Shown in pieces: positions 46,661 through 56,695 of a DNA stretch of 64,000 nucleotides. This stretch comes from Bettongia penicillata ogilbyi (Eukaryota; Chordata; Mammalia; Diprotodontia; Potoroidae), in assembly GCA_023548195.1 (NCBI GenBank), contig JAJHZJ010000121.1, forward strand, positions 5,056,180 to 5,120,179, in the 5' to 3' direction. The notes beneath the pieces were generated by a model. That model searched no databases. It saw only the letters and a list, made by a program, of their open reading frames with translations, and was not told where the DNA came from. Each line of letters begins with the position of its first letter. Position 1 is the stretch's first letter. Both the position numbers and the translations under genes were made by a program.

Positions 46661-47767
46661 TCATTCTTGTGTTTGAAAGTCAAATTTTCTTTTCAGCTCT
46701 GGTCTTTTCATTAAGAATGATTGAAAGTCCTCTGTTTCATTGAAAGACCATATTTTCCCTTGCAGTATTATACTCAGTTTAGCTGGGTAGGTGATTCTTG
46801 GTTTGAGTCCTAGTTCCTTTGCCTTCTGGAATATCCTATTCCACGCCCTTCGATCCCTTAATGTAGAAGCTGCTAGATCTTGGGTTATCCTGATTGTATT
46901 TCCACAGTACTGGAATTGTTTGTTTCTGGCTGCTTGCAAGATTTTTTCCTTGAGCTGGGAGTTCTGGAATTTGGCCACAATGTTCCTAGGAGTTTCTCTT
47001 TTTGGATCTCTTTCAGGTGGTGATCGATGGATTCTTTCAATACTTATTTTGCCCTCTGGTCCTAGAATGTCAGGGCAGTTTTCCTTGATAATTTCATGCA
47101 AGACGATGTCTAGGCTCTTTTTTTGATCATGGCTTTCAGGTAGTCCCATAATTTTTAAGTTGTCTCTCCTTGATCTATTTTCCAGGTCAGTTGTTTTTCC
47201 CATGAGATATTTCACATTCTCTTCCATTTTATCGTTCTTTTGGTTTTGTTTGGTGATTTCTTGGTTTCTCATAAAGTCATTAGACTCCATCTGTTCCATT
47301 CTAATTTTGAGAGAACTATTAAATTCAGTGAGCTTTTGAGCCTCTTTTTCCATTTGGCTCATTCTGCTTTTGAATGCATTCTTCTCCTCATTGGCTTTTT
47401 GAACCTCTTTTGCCAATTGAGTGAGCCTATTTTTCAAGGTGTTAATTTCCTCAGCATTTTTTTGGGACTCCTTTACCAAGATATTGACCTTTTTTTCATA
47501 CTCTTCTTGCATCTTTGTCATTTCTCTTCCCAGTCTTTCCTCCACCTGTCTAACTTGCTTTTCAAAATCCTTTTTAAGCTCTTGCAAGGCCTGAGCCCAC
47601 CCAACACCCCCCTGGGGTGTCTGGGGTACTGAGGCCCCGCCCTCCACATCTTTCCCTGATGGGAAAAATACGTCCTCGTCCTCCCCCTCAGATCCGAAGG
47701 TCGGGATCATTTGCATTTGTTGGAAAAAACTCTCTAAAGTCTTATTTTTCTTTCCCTTTCTAGGCAT
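46661..47767 (-). CDS. Intact L1-type ORF1p, 368 residues, in an ORF1-only element
   Basis: A homolog of L1 ORF1p, an RNA-binding trimeric chaperone that coats LINE RNA in cytoplasmic ribonucleoprotein particles. The basic N-terminus is MPRKGKKNK, then an acidic/proline linker (residues about 25-55, GSEGEDEDVFF). A coiled coil runs from about 58 to 197 with long heptads (LKKDFEKQVRQVEERL; LKNRLTQLAKEVQKANEEKN; SLKIRMEQME). The RRM-like domain is about 198-285, with NLKIMGLPE at 203-211 and NIVAKFQNS at 262-270. The C-terminal domain is about 290-362, with RITQDLAASTLRDRRAW at 293-309 and YPAKLSIILQG at 327-337. Human ORF1p is 338 residues, so the extra length is mostly in the coiled coil and N-terminus. 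The start is the first Met, 6 residues before a basic cluster, and is shared with copy 3. No frameshift or stop. Alternative: a domesticated gene, but the TSD, tail and other copies argue for a transposon. Confidence 0.95.
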   Translation of the reverse strand: MPRKGKKNKTLESFFQQMQMIPTFGSEGEDEDVFFPSGKDVEGGASVPQTPQGGVGWAQALQELKKDFEKQVRQVEERLGREMTKMQEEYEKKVNILVKESQKNAEEINTLKNRLTQLAKEVQKANEEKNAFKSRMSQMEKEAQKLTEFNSSLKIRMEQMESNDFMRNQEITKQNQKNDKMEENVKYLMGKTTDLENRSRRDNLKIMGLPESHDQKKSLDIVLHEIIKENCPDILGPEGKISIERIHRSPPERDPKRETPRNIVAKFQNSQLKEKILQAARNKQFQYCGNTIRITQDLAASTLRDRRAWNRIFQKAKELGLKPRITYPAKLSIILQGKIWSFNETEDFQSFLMKRPELKRKFDFQTQE

Positions 47768-48582
47768 TTTCCCAGCCAGTTACTTGACTTCTGAGATTCC
47801 TTTCCACCTCCGCCTGGATCCGCCCAGCTAGTACTTGACCTCTGAGATTCAAATGCGCTTTCCCGCGGCAAGCTTTAGTTCTAGCGCAGGGTGGGGGCAG
47901 GGCCGCTTCCTAGCTTGGGCCCTCAGGGGCTTTCTGAAGAGACTTTCAGGAACAGAGCCGATGGGGGCGGGGTGGGGGACCCCGCCTGCTGTGCTCAGCT
48001 CCCTTGAGGGTTTTATTCAGAGGCGTTCAGCAGTAGAGCAGGGTGGGGGCAGGGCCGTCTCCCCTGCTCGGCTCCCTCAGGTTGGAAAGACCTTCAGTAT
48101 TGAAGATCCTACCTGCTGCTGGGGGATTCCTGAGTCCCGGGCAGCTGCCGCCTCAGCCTCCCGCCCACGCCTCTGCCTCCGCCGCTTCCTGCCCCCGTCT
48201 CTGCCGCCGCCGCTTCCTCCCGAGGGGGCCCGCTCCCCTCCCCTAGCGCAGGCTTCTTTTTAACTGACCTTTAGCTTCTGTGGGCAGAGGGACTTTCCCG
48301 GCTGCCGGAGATTCTCCCGGAGCTTTCCTCTCTGAAGTCTGCTCAGGTCAGCTTCTCTGGGTCGCGGCCAGGGGTGGGGGTGGGGTCCGCTTTCCGGAGT
48401 GCGATGGACCCCGGGGACGGCTCTCCAGGGTTCAGTGGAACGGAAATCTCTTCCCCTATGTTTGTGAACCCCCTGCAGAGATTCAGAATTTATGGGGCTC
48501 TCCTTTTACCTCAATTCCATGGGTTGTGGGCTCGGAGCTCGTGAATGTGCGTCCTTCTACTCCGCCATCTTGGCTCCGCCCC
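47768..48582 (-). promoter_or_regulatory. CpG-rich 5'UTR / internal promoter region of half-L1 copy 4
   Basis: The first bases of the element read ggggcggagccaagatggcgg. The segment 47870-48560 is far richer in G+C and CpG than anything else in the window, typical of an L1-family internal promoter, and includes GGGGCGG/GGGGGCGG-type Sp1-like cores (for example near 47965 and 48576). ORF1 begins after the phrase caagtaactggctgggaaa. Promoter function is inferred from L1 biology. The open frames on the + strand (47835-48591) reflect GC richness. Confidence 0.7.
48562..48573 (-). promoter_or_regulatory. YY1-like site at the element 5' end
   Basis: On the element strand this reads ccaagatggcgg, the core of the YY1 consensus, about 10 bases from the 5' terminus. 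YY1 at this position directs accurate initiation in human L1 (established). The same position in other elements here is degraded: ccaagatgatag (16826), ccaaaatggtgg (13142) and ccaagatggtag (43356-43345, minus). Confidence 0.7.
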
Positions 48583-48598
48583 CCATTATAGGCTTTTC
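48583..48598. repeat. Target-site duplication, right copy
   Basis: ccattataggcttttc, identical to 45586-45601. Confidence 0.95.
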
Positions 48599-48690
48599 GA
48601 AACAGGAGGTACCTCAGAGATCAAACAGTCCAAATGAGGAAAATAAGACTTAGAGAAATTAAGTGACTTACCCTGCTAATACTATTGGTC
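48599..48690 (-). repeat. MIR-type SINE fragment (pre-insertion target)
   Basis: Reads gaggaaaataagacttagag, aaattaagtgacttaccctg, a reversed SINE centre next to the TSD. Confidence 0.6.
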
Positions 48691-49049
48691 TGTGAGAGTT
48701 CCATAAAGTTGTCTGTGTGTTTTTGAATAGTGTTCACAAAGGTACCTACAACATGATCTTCAAGTGTTTGACAGTAGTATCTACATTCATAATAAACTTT
48801 TAGTTCAGATTTCAGATTTGTGTTTAGGCACCTTTGATCTAGTTTAGAGTAGTTCTTTTTTTTAAAAAATTCTGAATTTAAGAAATAAAGCAAGCATTTG
48901 TATATTACGGTACAATAGGAAAAAAGATGACTGCATATGAAATTGAAAATCTATTATGTACAATTTGTTATTCATTTTAAAATATAATATAGTTAATGAT
49001 GTGGATGCAAACAGTGCCTTAGGAGTAAGTTAAAAATAATATTAAGGAT
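48691..49049. other. Unassigned sequence
   Basis: Nothing recognised. The antisense frame at 48621-48893 is featureless. Confidence 0.5.
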
Positions 49050-49430
49050 TGACTGGTTTATTTTCTAACCTGAAGGCACCCTAAAGTCTATCCCCCTTCT
49101 CTTGCAACACCATAAAACTTCCTCCCTATCTTCCTTGTCCCCCGTCATCCTGAGTCGTGAAGTTTCCCTTATCGTCCTCATCCTGTGTCTTTATCTTGCG
49201 AGACTTCTGTGTCTTGCAAGACTAACTCTAGATCTCCAACCCCTATAAGGAAATCCTAAAATCATCCTATACAAGTTTAACCCTTTTTGTACATCATTGC
49301 CTTTTGTTTGACTTCTTATTAAACCTCAGGTCTGTGTAGTTTTTCATCAATAAATCTCCCTTTGGCTACAGAGAAGGTCTAAGTGAATTCTTTCAAGTTT
49401 GAACTAGCTTTCCCCTCTCTCTATTCAACA
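49050..49430 (+). repeat. Candidate solo LTR of an endogenous retrovirus
   Basis: A 381-bp block that could begin TG (49050) and end CA (49430). It contains cccctataaggaaatcc (TATA-like, about 49230), then atcaataaatctccctttgg (poly(A) signal at about 49348) and a T-rich stretch, ordered like U3-R-U5. No matching second LTR, internal region or clear TSD was found. Boundaries are provisional. Confidence 0.4.
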
Positions 49431-51319
49431 GTTATTATGTAACTTTCCTTTTTTCTCCCCTGCAGATGGCTACCATTACACACACATATGTATATAAGTA
49501 AGTATATAGATATATATGTAAATATATTAACATTATGCATATATGTAAAACCATTCCATTCATACTTGTATTTATCGGTTCTTTCTCTAGTTGTAGACAG
49601 TGTCTTCCTTCACAGGTCCTTTGTAGTCAATTTGGGCATTTATAATATCAAAATATTAGAAATCAAGGAAAATGGGGAATCAGTAAAAGGCACTGATGGC
49701 AGTGGTTCCAGTAGTGTGGTGAGGTCAGAAGGACCGGGGCAAATAATTGGGAAGATATTGTTACTGAAGAGGTAGGGACTTCAAGTATAGAAATTTCCCT
49801 CCAACCTTTTAGAAATTTTTCAGTAACTAGGAAGGGCAGGATAATATGGTAACTAGTTGGAGCAATGGGATCAAAGAAATCCTTAAAATTAGGACTAAGG
49901 AGACCTTTAGGAAAGTCCCGAGCCTGAGGTGAGGAGAGAGGTTACAGACATAAGAGACAACAATAGGGTCAGGTGCTGGAGGAGATAGCAAAGATCTAAG
50001 GCCCACCCATTCTCATTAAGCTTTGTGGAAGAATAGGGTTATCCCAAATCAGCATACCACAAGGTTCCCTAGAGACAACCACCTGGGTCACTCTTACTAG
50101 TGTATTCTACTTTTGTGCTAGGTAGGGCCTTAGGAGGACTCAGAACAGGGCTGCCCCTGGTATATTCATATCCTGAATAGTAACTTCATGGTAAATTGAG
50201 GAACAGTTGCCAGGGGTGACCTAAAGGGACAGGTCACAAATCAGATAAATTGCAGATGTGGTGCTTCCCCACAGGAGTGATGGTAATAAAGCATCTGTGA
50301 GGCTTTAGGGTACCATGATTGCTGTTAGCACTCCTAGAATTGTGGGGTATGCCAAAAAGAAAGTCCAACCCCCATTTTCTCATTAGTGTAAAAAAGAGAG
50401 GGATGTTTGGATGTGGATTTACACAACAAGAAATATCTGTCCTCTGGACTTTGAGTTCCACTATTGCTGTTCTGTGTTCTTTGCTTGTTTTCCAACCTCT
50501 GACATAGAGTTTTCAAGGATACAAGAGAGGGGTAACTTCTTGCAATTCCATTGTTGAGGGTGAAGCCTGCCCTTGGAAGCTTGTTGAACCAGCTTTTCAG
50601 GCTTTGCTAAGGGCCCAGTGTCTTTAGGGCTTACTTGAGAATGCTCTTCCTTCCTTCCAAGTACTAATTACTTGTAAGTGAGGAGTGACATGGAATAAAC
50701 ATGTGATATATCTTAAAAAAAAAAAGAATAGGGCTATCTATGTAATATACCCTTTTATCTCACATTATCCCCCCACCCTTCAGTTTTAGGACTGAAGAAA
50801 AAGAGATTTAGCCAGGTGAATGATGTACCCAAAATGGCATTGGCAGTTGTATCAGAACAGAGATTAGACCTATAATGCTCTGCAGGCATCCCTCCAGAGA
50901 CAGTGTTCCTGCCATTGTACACTGTTGCTTCTTTTTCCTGAATGGAGGGGAAAAAGGCAGGTGATGATGGTAAGTTCTGAGGGCCAGAGGAGGTGGAAAG
51001 ACAAAGATCACATGTAATGGCTTCAGTTTTCTCAGTAAAAAGAGAGAGAGGCTAAGTAATCTACCATGTAAGGAGGGGGTTGGATTTCAGTTGGGAGTCC
51101 AAGGTGAAAAAGGAGACCTTGGCATATTTTGTTGTGAATGAAGTAGGGTACAGAATAGATAAGGGGAGAAGGATTGAAGAGCCACAGAATGTGAAACTGA
51201 GACAAGGAAAACGAACAGACATTTGTAGAAAAGCCAGCTTGATTTTGCGTTTTTCTTCAACACTTTTGATTTAGTCCTTTGTCAGCCATTCAAGGCCATA
51301 GTCAGAGAAACTTGGAGAA
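49431..51319. other. Unassigned sequence
   Basis: A TA-rich microsatellite lies at about 49480-49545. The interval 49800-50580 gives protein-like fragments on the minus strand (for example 50234-50461), but stops occur at about the chance rate. No repeat or gene could be named. A small reversed SINE piece may lie at 50790-50880. Confidence 0.45.
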
Positions 51320-51450
51320 TTCTGGTGAATTGCAATAACTTTTTTGAAGGCAGGAAGTATCTTCACTTTGTCTTTGTATCTCTAGGGTTTAACCCAGAGC
51401 TTAGTTATTTAATAACTGCTTGTGGAATTAAGAAGCTTCTACCAGCAATT
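51320..51450 (+). repeat. L2 LINE 3' end
   Basis: Reads gaaggcaggaagtatcttca, ctttgtctttgtatctctag, ccagagcttagttatttaat. Confidence 0.65.
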
Positions 51451-52239
51451 GTTTCAAAGTTAAAATAAAAGAGATAGGAGGGGTCAATTATGGAGAATAT
51501 TGTTTTTCTGGATTCTCCTCTCAAAATATTCCTAGAGAAAAAAGAGGGAAAAACTCAGCAGTAAATATGGTATGTATGAAGTTAGTGAAATATGGATCAA
51601 TTCTTGATCTAATTTGCATCATAACATAATCTAGAATTAAATGAGAAGCTGTTTTGCCTTAGATTCTCTTCCATTTCAAGTTCCACTTTAACCACTAGCA
51701 AACAAACTCTTTTCTTCTAAATAGTTTAAAATTTGTCGATGATGTCCTTTGGGATCAAATTTGCATAAGGAAGCTTTGTTCACTTCATATTCCAATAAAT
51801 TCTGAGTAGAGTTTCGTATTCTATATTTACTCCCTAGAGGATTTCCATCCAGAGCTAGAAGATAGGAATATTTGTTGCAATTTATTACAATTAAGAGATA
51901 CTTAACTGGGCAAATTTTTCACTTCATTTCGTTGTCATTGCTTATTATGCGCCATTGTCCTGTATCCCATATGCAAGCTGTCTGCTTTGGAATACTACCA
52001 GGGACAGCAGGGGAATCCAGAAGCCAAACGCATGCCAAGGAATTACAGTAGCAGTATCTGCGGGTATTAGAAGGAGTTAAATTCACTGCTTCCTCAAAAT
52101 CCAGTAAATAATGAGGAACATATGGCGATACTTAAAGGATCGGTGATTTCCTTAAATTGGGGAACTCCAATGTGGAAACTTCCTCTACCAAGTCAGATCA
52201 CAATCTTTCCATGACTTACTCATCCTAGTCCTAGATAAG
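51451..52239. other. Unassigned sequence
   Basis: Nothing recognised on either strand. Confidence 0.5.
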
Positions 52240-52360
52240 TCCTAAGTATTTTTAATGAGGTGCATAGAGTTTAAATGAGCTGTCCAGGGCCACACACAGC
52301 TATATGTTGTAAGAGAATGGGTTTCAATACTGGTCTTTCTCATATATTTGTGTAGGAGAG
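52240..52360 (-). repeat. SINE fragment
   Basis: Reads gtttaaatgagctgtccagg, gccacacacagctatatgtt, gggtttcaatactggtcttt, a reversed MIR-type core. Confidence 0.65.
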
Positions 52361-52539
52361 GCTGGGAGGCCCTGACCTGTATTATCATTGGTGTGGGGAA
52401 TTCAGCTGTAGAAATGCCATCCAACCCTTCAGATCAGCAACTCATCTTTTTATTTTTATCTTAAGGGAATTTTCTGGAGAAGGGGTTAAATGTCTCTTTT
52501 ATAATTATACAGTTAGTCTATGGTGGAGGCATGATAGGA

Positions 52540-52735
52540 ACTGAAGTCTCCCTGGCCCCATGGCAAGTTCTTCATTTACTCTGCTCTGCTACATCAGTTT
52601 CCTCAACTATAAAATGTGGTTAACAATAGCACGTCTCTTTAATATTGTTGCGGGGATCAAATGAGATACTATTTGTCAAAAGCACTTAGCCTTGGATGTA
52701 GTAGGTATTATATAAGTGCTTCTTTCCCTCCTTAA
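52540..52735 (+). repeat. tRNA-derived SINE, 3' part
   Basis: Reads ctacatcagtttcctcaact, ataaaatgtggttaacaata, gttgcggggatcaaatgaga, cacttagccttggatgtag, taggtattatataagtgctt. Confidence 0.7.
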
Positions 52736-54590
52736 CACCAATATTCTGTTTTGATGCTATATAGTCACAAATTATAGCAATGATACTTCAAAAAACTTAA
52801 AATGATAAGTGCCCCAGAAGAAAATCAAAGAGAACTGATATGATTTGGTTATTTGGTAAGAAAGGAAATGAAGCAGTGAGGCAACAAGAATGAGAAATAG
52901 ATGGATAGTTTGAATGGCACATTGGTGCTAAGAAACCGAAAGAATTAATGGAAGATTTCCAAATGCTTAGAGGGATCCTCTTGGAGGAATTTATGAATAA
53001 ACCTGGCCAGGAATCTCAAAAGTGAAGAAGACAGGGACACATTTCCATTTGTTTGATGGGGGATGATGGGTACCCACACAACTGAAAACAAGAATCCTTC
53101 AAAGCCCCAGAGTATGAAGACACAAGGAAAAATGTTAATCTGCAAAAAGAAAATAATTATTTAACAAATTAAAACTTAACGTAAGTGGATTAAATTATTT
53201 CATCAAAGCATATGAATAACTTCAATAGTTTGGTGAATATTTCAATAGATCTGTCGTTTCAATGATGGAGGTACTTCAATTGAAGATAGCAATCAAAACA
53301 CATTTACACCTTCACGTTCTGTACTCCTTCTGCCGATCCTTGGTGTGAGTAGGGGCACCCAAAATGCTTAAGCCATCCCTCTAGATCTCCTGACATGGCA
53401 GGAATTCCATTAGAGCATACAAATCATCTGTCCATCTCTCTTGCTCCATTCCTGGCCCATCTACTTCTTTTAGTTGTGCAACTCTCTGGTGACATTCTTT
53501 GTGCTAATTCTCCCATACAATTCTTTGCTAAGAATACTTTCTCTTGTAATTTACTAATACCTATCATGTAGTATCTGTGTCTTTTGGGTGGCTATGAACT
53601 TTAATTCTTTGGAGATTATTATATTCTACAAACACAGTCATGCAGTATCAATTAAAAAGTAATGATTTTTAAAAAATTTCCTTATTCCAGGAAGAACTTT
53701 GTGATCGTTAAAAACATTGCATAATTTCTCTAGTTCAATAAACCTAGAAAGTTCCAAATGCTTCAAAATATTCAAATACTAAATCAGTTCTAGATGCATA
53801 ATGTTAAATTATTGATTTTCTCCTTTGTTATTCTGTGGCTCTAAATGTGAGTTAATACTTTCTCTTTTTATATTATTTTATATACTAAAGTACTCTGTAC
53901 CCTCATTTTCTTCTAAAAGTATTCACTGGGCTATTAAAGATGTGAAAAACAACTGTAATGTGTCTCAGCTAATGTAGATTCCTGTTTTTGCATTTGCAGT
54001 AGGGCAGCAGACTCAAGATGGTGACTTCCTTCTCTCTGCTGCCCTATTTGGAATGGAGTGTCAAAGCCTCTAGTAATTCCTTCTTTCATCTCCCCATATC
54101 TGTCTTAAATGGTCTGTCACAGGAAAACAGTAGGAAAAGGGAAAAAGGTGGATCTGTACTGCTGGAAATTATTTCCTTGACTCCTCTTTCCCCATTCCCA
54201 AGGCAATAGCTCACATTAACAGAAGCTATTTAAATAGTAAAAAATGATGGGCCTTTCTTGAGGGGTTTTGCTTCCCCTTTCTCCAACTGTTTAGTTAGTG
54301 AAATGAATATATAATACCATGGAATGTCAGGGGAATTTATGTTCCACTGATTGTACCAGCAGTAAAGTTTTCTTTGACTGTCAGTACAAGACAGCTGTAC
54401 TAATCTATTCACCCGATTGGCTAGTTTAATGCAAGAAATGGTTATTTTGAAAGTGAAAACAATAAATTAAAATTTTTGAGTTTTATTTGAATTTAAGATT
54501 AAAAATATGAAGCTCTGTGCAATAATTCACTGAGGAAAAAATATAGCAATTCACTTATAATAGACAAACATTTAGAAAGTGACTTTTGAG
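52736..54590. other. Unassigned AT-rich sequence
   Basis: 53300-53640 is slightly less AT-rich (gccatccctctagatctcct) and could be an old repeat I cannot name. The remainder shows nothing recognisable. Confidence 0.45.
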
Positions 54591-54594
54591 GTCT

Positions 54595-55262
54595 TCACAG
54601 GGTGAGACATAAAATCGTAAGAAATGCATCCTTGCCCTGAAGGATATTGTAATCTAGATAGCTAATTGAGGAGACATGACAAATATACATTAAAAAATTA
54701 GATAATTGTAAGAGACAGTATGTAATAAAGTACATGATACAGAAAATACATTTGTTTTCCAATGAAAATAAAAGAAAGATCAGAAAATTGTCATAGAGGA
54801 AGATATATTTGAGCAGTGATTAAAAGATAGGAGAGAAGTAGAGAGGACACAGAGAATAGCAAAGGCATGGTAGAGTGAGTGAGACTTTTATGGGGGAGAG
54901 AAGTAAAAAAACAAAACAAAACTAACTCAAGGGGAATTTCAAGGGTTCCCACTGAGGAGTAATGGGAAATAGGGGAGTATAGATTAGAGTATTGGCTAGG
55001 TTATGGAGAACCTTGAAAATAAGTCAGATGAGCTTGAGATGTGGTACATGCAATCAATAATAGGAGGCCATTATCACTTCTGTTGAAGAGGAATGACATG
55101 ATTAAAGCATGTTTAGGGAAGATCCATCCACCAGGAATGTACAGGATGAATTAACATGGAGGAGACTGGCGCTAAACTGACAGAAATCATGGATTCCCTG
55201 CTGTAGATAGTCTGTAGGTATGTGTCAATCCACATTATTTTGAAAATAAAAAGACAGGACAA
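54595..55262 (-). repeat. L2 LINE (antisense)
   Basis: Reversed L2 order: cttgccctgaaggatattgt, aatctagatagctaattgag, tggctaggttatggagaacc, ttgaaaataagtcagatgag, gaggaatgacatgattaaag. Confidence 0.65.
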
Positions 55263-55264
55263 GT

Positions 55265-55314
55265 CCATCTAATCCAACAAGTATCTATTAAACTTCAGGT
55301 ACATGCAAGGCACT
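55265..55314 (-). repeat. L2 LINE (antisense), segment 1 of a split element
   Basis: Reads tccaacaagtatctattaaa, cttcaggtacatgcaaggca, the reverse of the L2 3' terminus. Interrupted by a SINE and resumed at 55561. Confidence 0.65.
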
Positions 55315-55560
55315 ACAGGCATCTGGTGGCACAACGAATAGAAAGATCTGAGTTCAAACCCTGCCTCAGATGCTTACTATGTGACTCTAGGCAAGTCACT
55401 TAACTTCTCTTTCCTTAGTCTCCTCAATTGTAAATTGGGGGTAATAGTAGCCCCTACTTTTCAGAGTTGTTGTGATGACTGAATGAGATAATATTTGTCA
55501 GAAGGGCTTATGTACCTGGCATGTAGTAGGCATTGCTTATTCCCTTTATGTTCCCCTTTC
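55315..55560 (+). repeat. tRNA-derived SINE nested in L2
   Basis: Reads catctggtggcacaacgaat, ctgagttcaaaccctgcctc, gtgactctaggcaagtcact, attgggggtaatagtagccc, gagttgttgtgatgactgaa, gcatgtagtaggcattgctt. Confidence 0.8.
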
Positions 55561-56157
55561 CCCATAAAGATACACAGACAAAATAAAATTAGTTTCTATT
55601 TTCCACATACTTATTCTAATTTGTAAGTGTATACATGATAATATGAGGAAGGAATTAAGAGAGTGAGAAATAGTGAGGATTTCTAAAAGCAGTCTGATAA
55701 TTTAAATAAACTGAGAATTCTAAGAAGCAAAGATGAGGGGGGTGGACTTTACAGACATGGGGAAATAATCCATACAAAGGCAGGGAAACATGGAGACAAA
55801 AGGCCAAGCTCAAGGAATAGCAAGCAGATGTGTTTGGCCAAAATGCAAAGTGTGTAAGGAGTAAAGTGAAATATGTCAGACAGGTAGAATCATGGATAAT
55901 TTAAATGCCAAAGGAATCTGTTTATAATTTATCTGATAAGCAATAGAAAACCACAGACAGTTCTGGGGCAAGAGAGTGATATGGTCCACTTTATGTTTTG
56001 AGAAGATGATTTTGGAAGTTGGATGGGGGGAGGTTTGGAGAGGTGAGAGCCCCAGAAGAAGGGCAAGTTTTCTGGATTCTACTACAATAGTCAAAGCAAT
56101 AAATGATGAGGGTTTGAACTAGGTTGGCTATTGTGAGAAGAGAAAACTGTGAATAGA
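55561..56157 (-). repeat. L2 LINE (antisense), segment 2
   Basis: Reversed L2: aaagatacacagacaaaata, aatgccaaaggaatctgttt, gagagtgatatggtccactt, gagaagatgattttggaagt, attctactacaatagtcaaa. The antisense frame 55876-56094 falls in this segment. Confidence 0.75.
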
Positions 56158-56375
56158 GGCATGTGGGTAGTAGATAGTAGATAAAGCACTGAAGTTGAAG
56201 TCAAAAAGATCTGAGTTCAAATCCTACCACAGACCTTAATAGTTGTATGACTCCCAGGTCAGCTATATAATCTCTCTGAATTTCAGTTTTCTAAGTTGTA
56301 AAATGAGGACATTTGACTTGATGGTCTCTAAATCAATCTCCAGAACTAAATGATACAATAATGATAACTATATAA
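56158..56375 (+). repeat. MIR/CORE-type SINE nested in L2
   Basis: Reads gtagtagatagtagataaag, agatctgagttcaaatccta, gtagctatataatctctctg-like centre, ggacatttgacttgatggtc, tctaaatcaatctccagaac. Confidence 0.75.
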
Positions 56376-56695
56376 TTTTGTAATAATCCTGAACCATAAT
56401 CCCACATACTCTATAACTATCTCTGATCTACTCTATTTCTATCCCTATTTATGATACTATAATCCTACATGGTATAAGACATATTTTGAAGGCAGAATCA
56501 TCAAGATATGGCTGCTAACTAGATATCCTGAATGTAGGGAATAAGAAAGGTTGCAAAGATAGATGACCAAAAGGATACTGCCCTGAACAAGAATGAGATA
56601 TTTGGAAGAGGAGTGAATTTAGGCAGGCAAATAAAGAGTTCTGTTTGGGATGTGTTACATTTGAAATGACTATAGAAACAAAGTTTCAAAAGCAC
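56376..56695 (-). repeat. L2 LINE (antisense), segment 3
   Basis: Continues: gacatattttgaaggcagaa, aagaaaggttgcaaagatag, ggaagaggagtgaatttagg, gagttctgtttgggatgtgt, tacatttgaaatgactatag. Confidence 0.7.

Larger units (their letters stand above)
45602..48582 (-). mobile_element. Complete recent half-L1 (HAL1-like), copy 4, with perfect 16-bp TSD
   Basis: A 2,981-bp insertion. In element orientation it has a 5'UTR (48582-47768), an intact ORF1 (47767-46661), a 3'UTR about 1 kb long (46660-45627) and an A-tail (25 T on the + strand, 45602-45626) preceded by aaataaataaattaat. It is flanked by a perfect 16-bp TSD. There is no ORF2 or remnant of it. The intact frame, perfect TSD and unbroken A-tail all point to a recent insertion. 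As it lacks endonuclease and reverse transcriptase, its movement must have used proteins of a complete L1 in trans (inference from family knowledge). Confidence 0.96.

Noticed and set aside
46791..47632. Open frames on the + strand (111 and 130 codons) opposite ORF1
   Set aside because: Shadows of the intact ORF1 on the other strand; the codon pattern mirrors the lysine/glutamate-rich coiled coil.
45602..48582. Possibility that copy 4 is a processed or domesticated ORF1 gene
   Set aside because: The 5'UTR, 3'UTR, A-tail and TSD are all those of a retrotransposon, and four other copies share the structure.
47835..48591. Long + strand open frames (142, 67 and 103 codons) across the half-L1 5'UTR
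   Set aside because: They lie antisense to the element in a GC- and CpG-rich region where stops are rare. No domain or start context is convincing. An antisense ORF0-like product is conceivable but unsupported.
49800..50520. Protein-like fragments on the minus strand, possibly a retroviral or cellular pseudogene
   Set aside because: Reading one frame from 50280 to 49801 meets six stops in about 160 codons, close to the number expected by chance, and no family motif was recognised.
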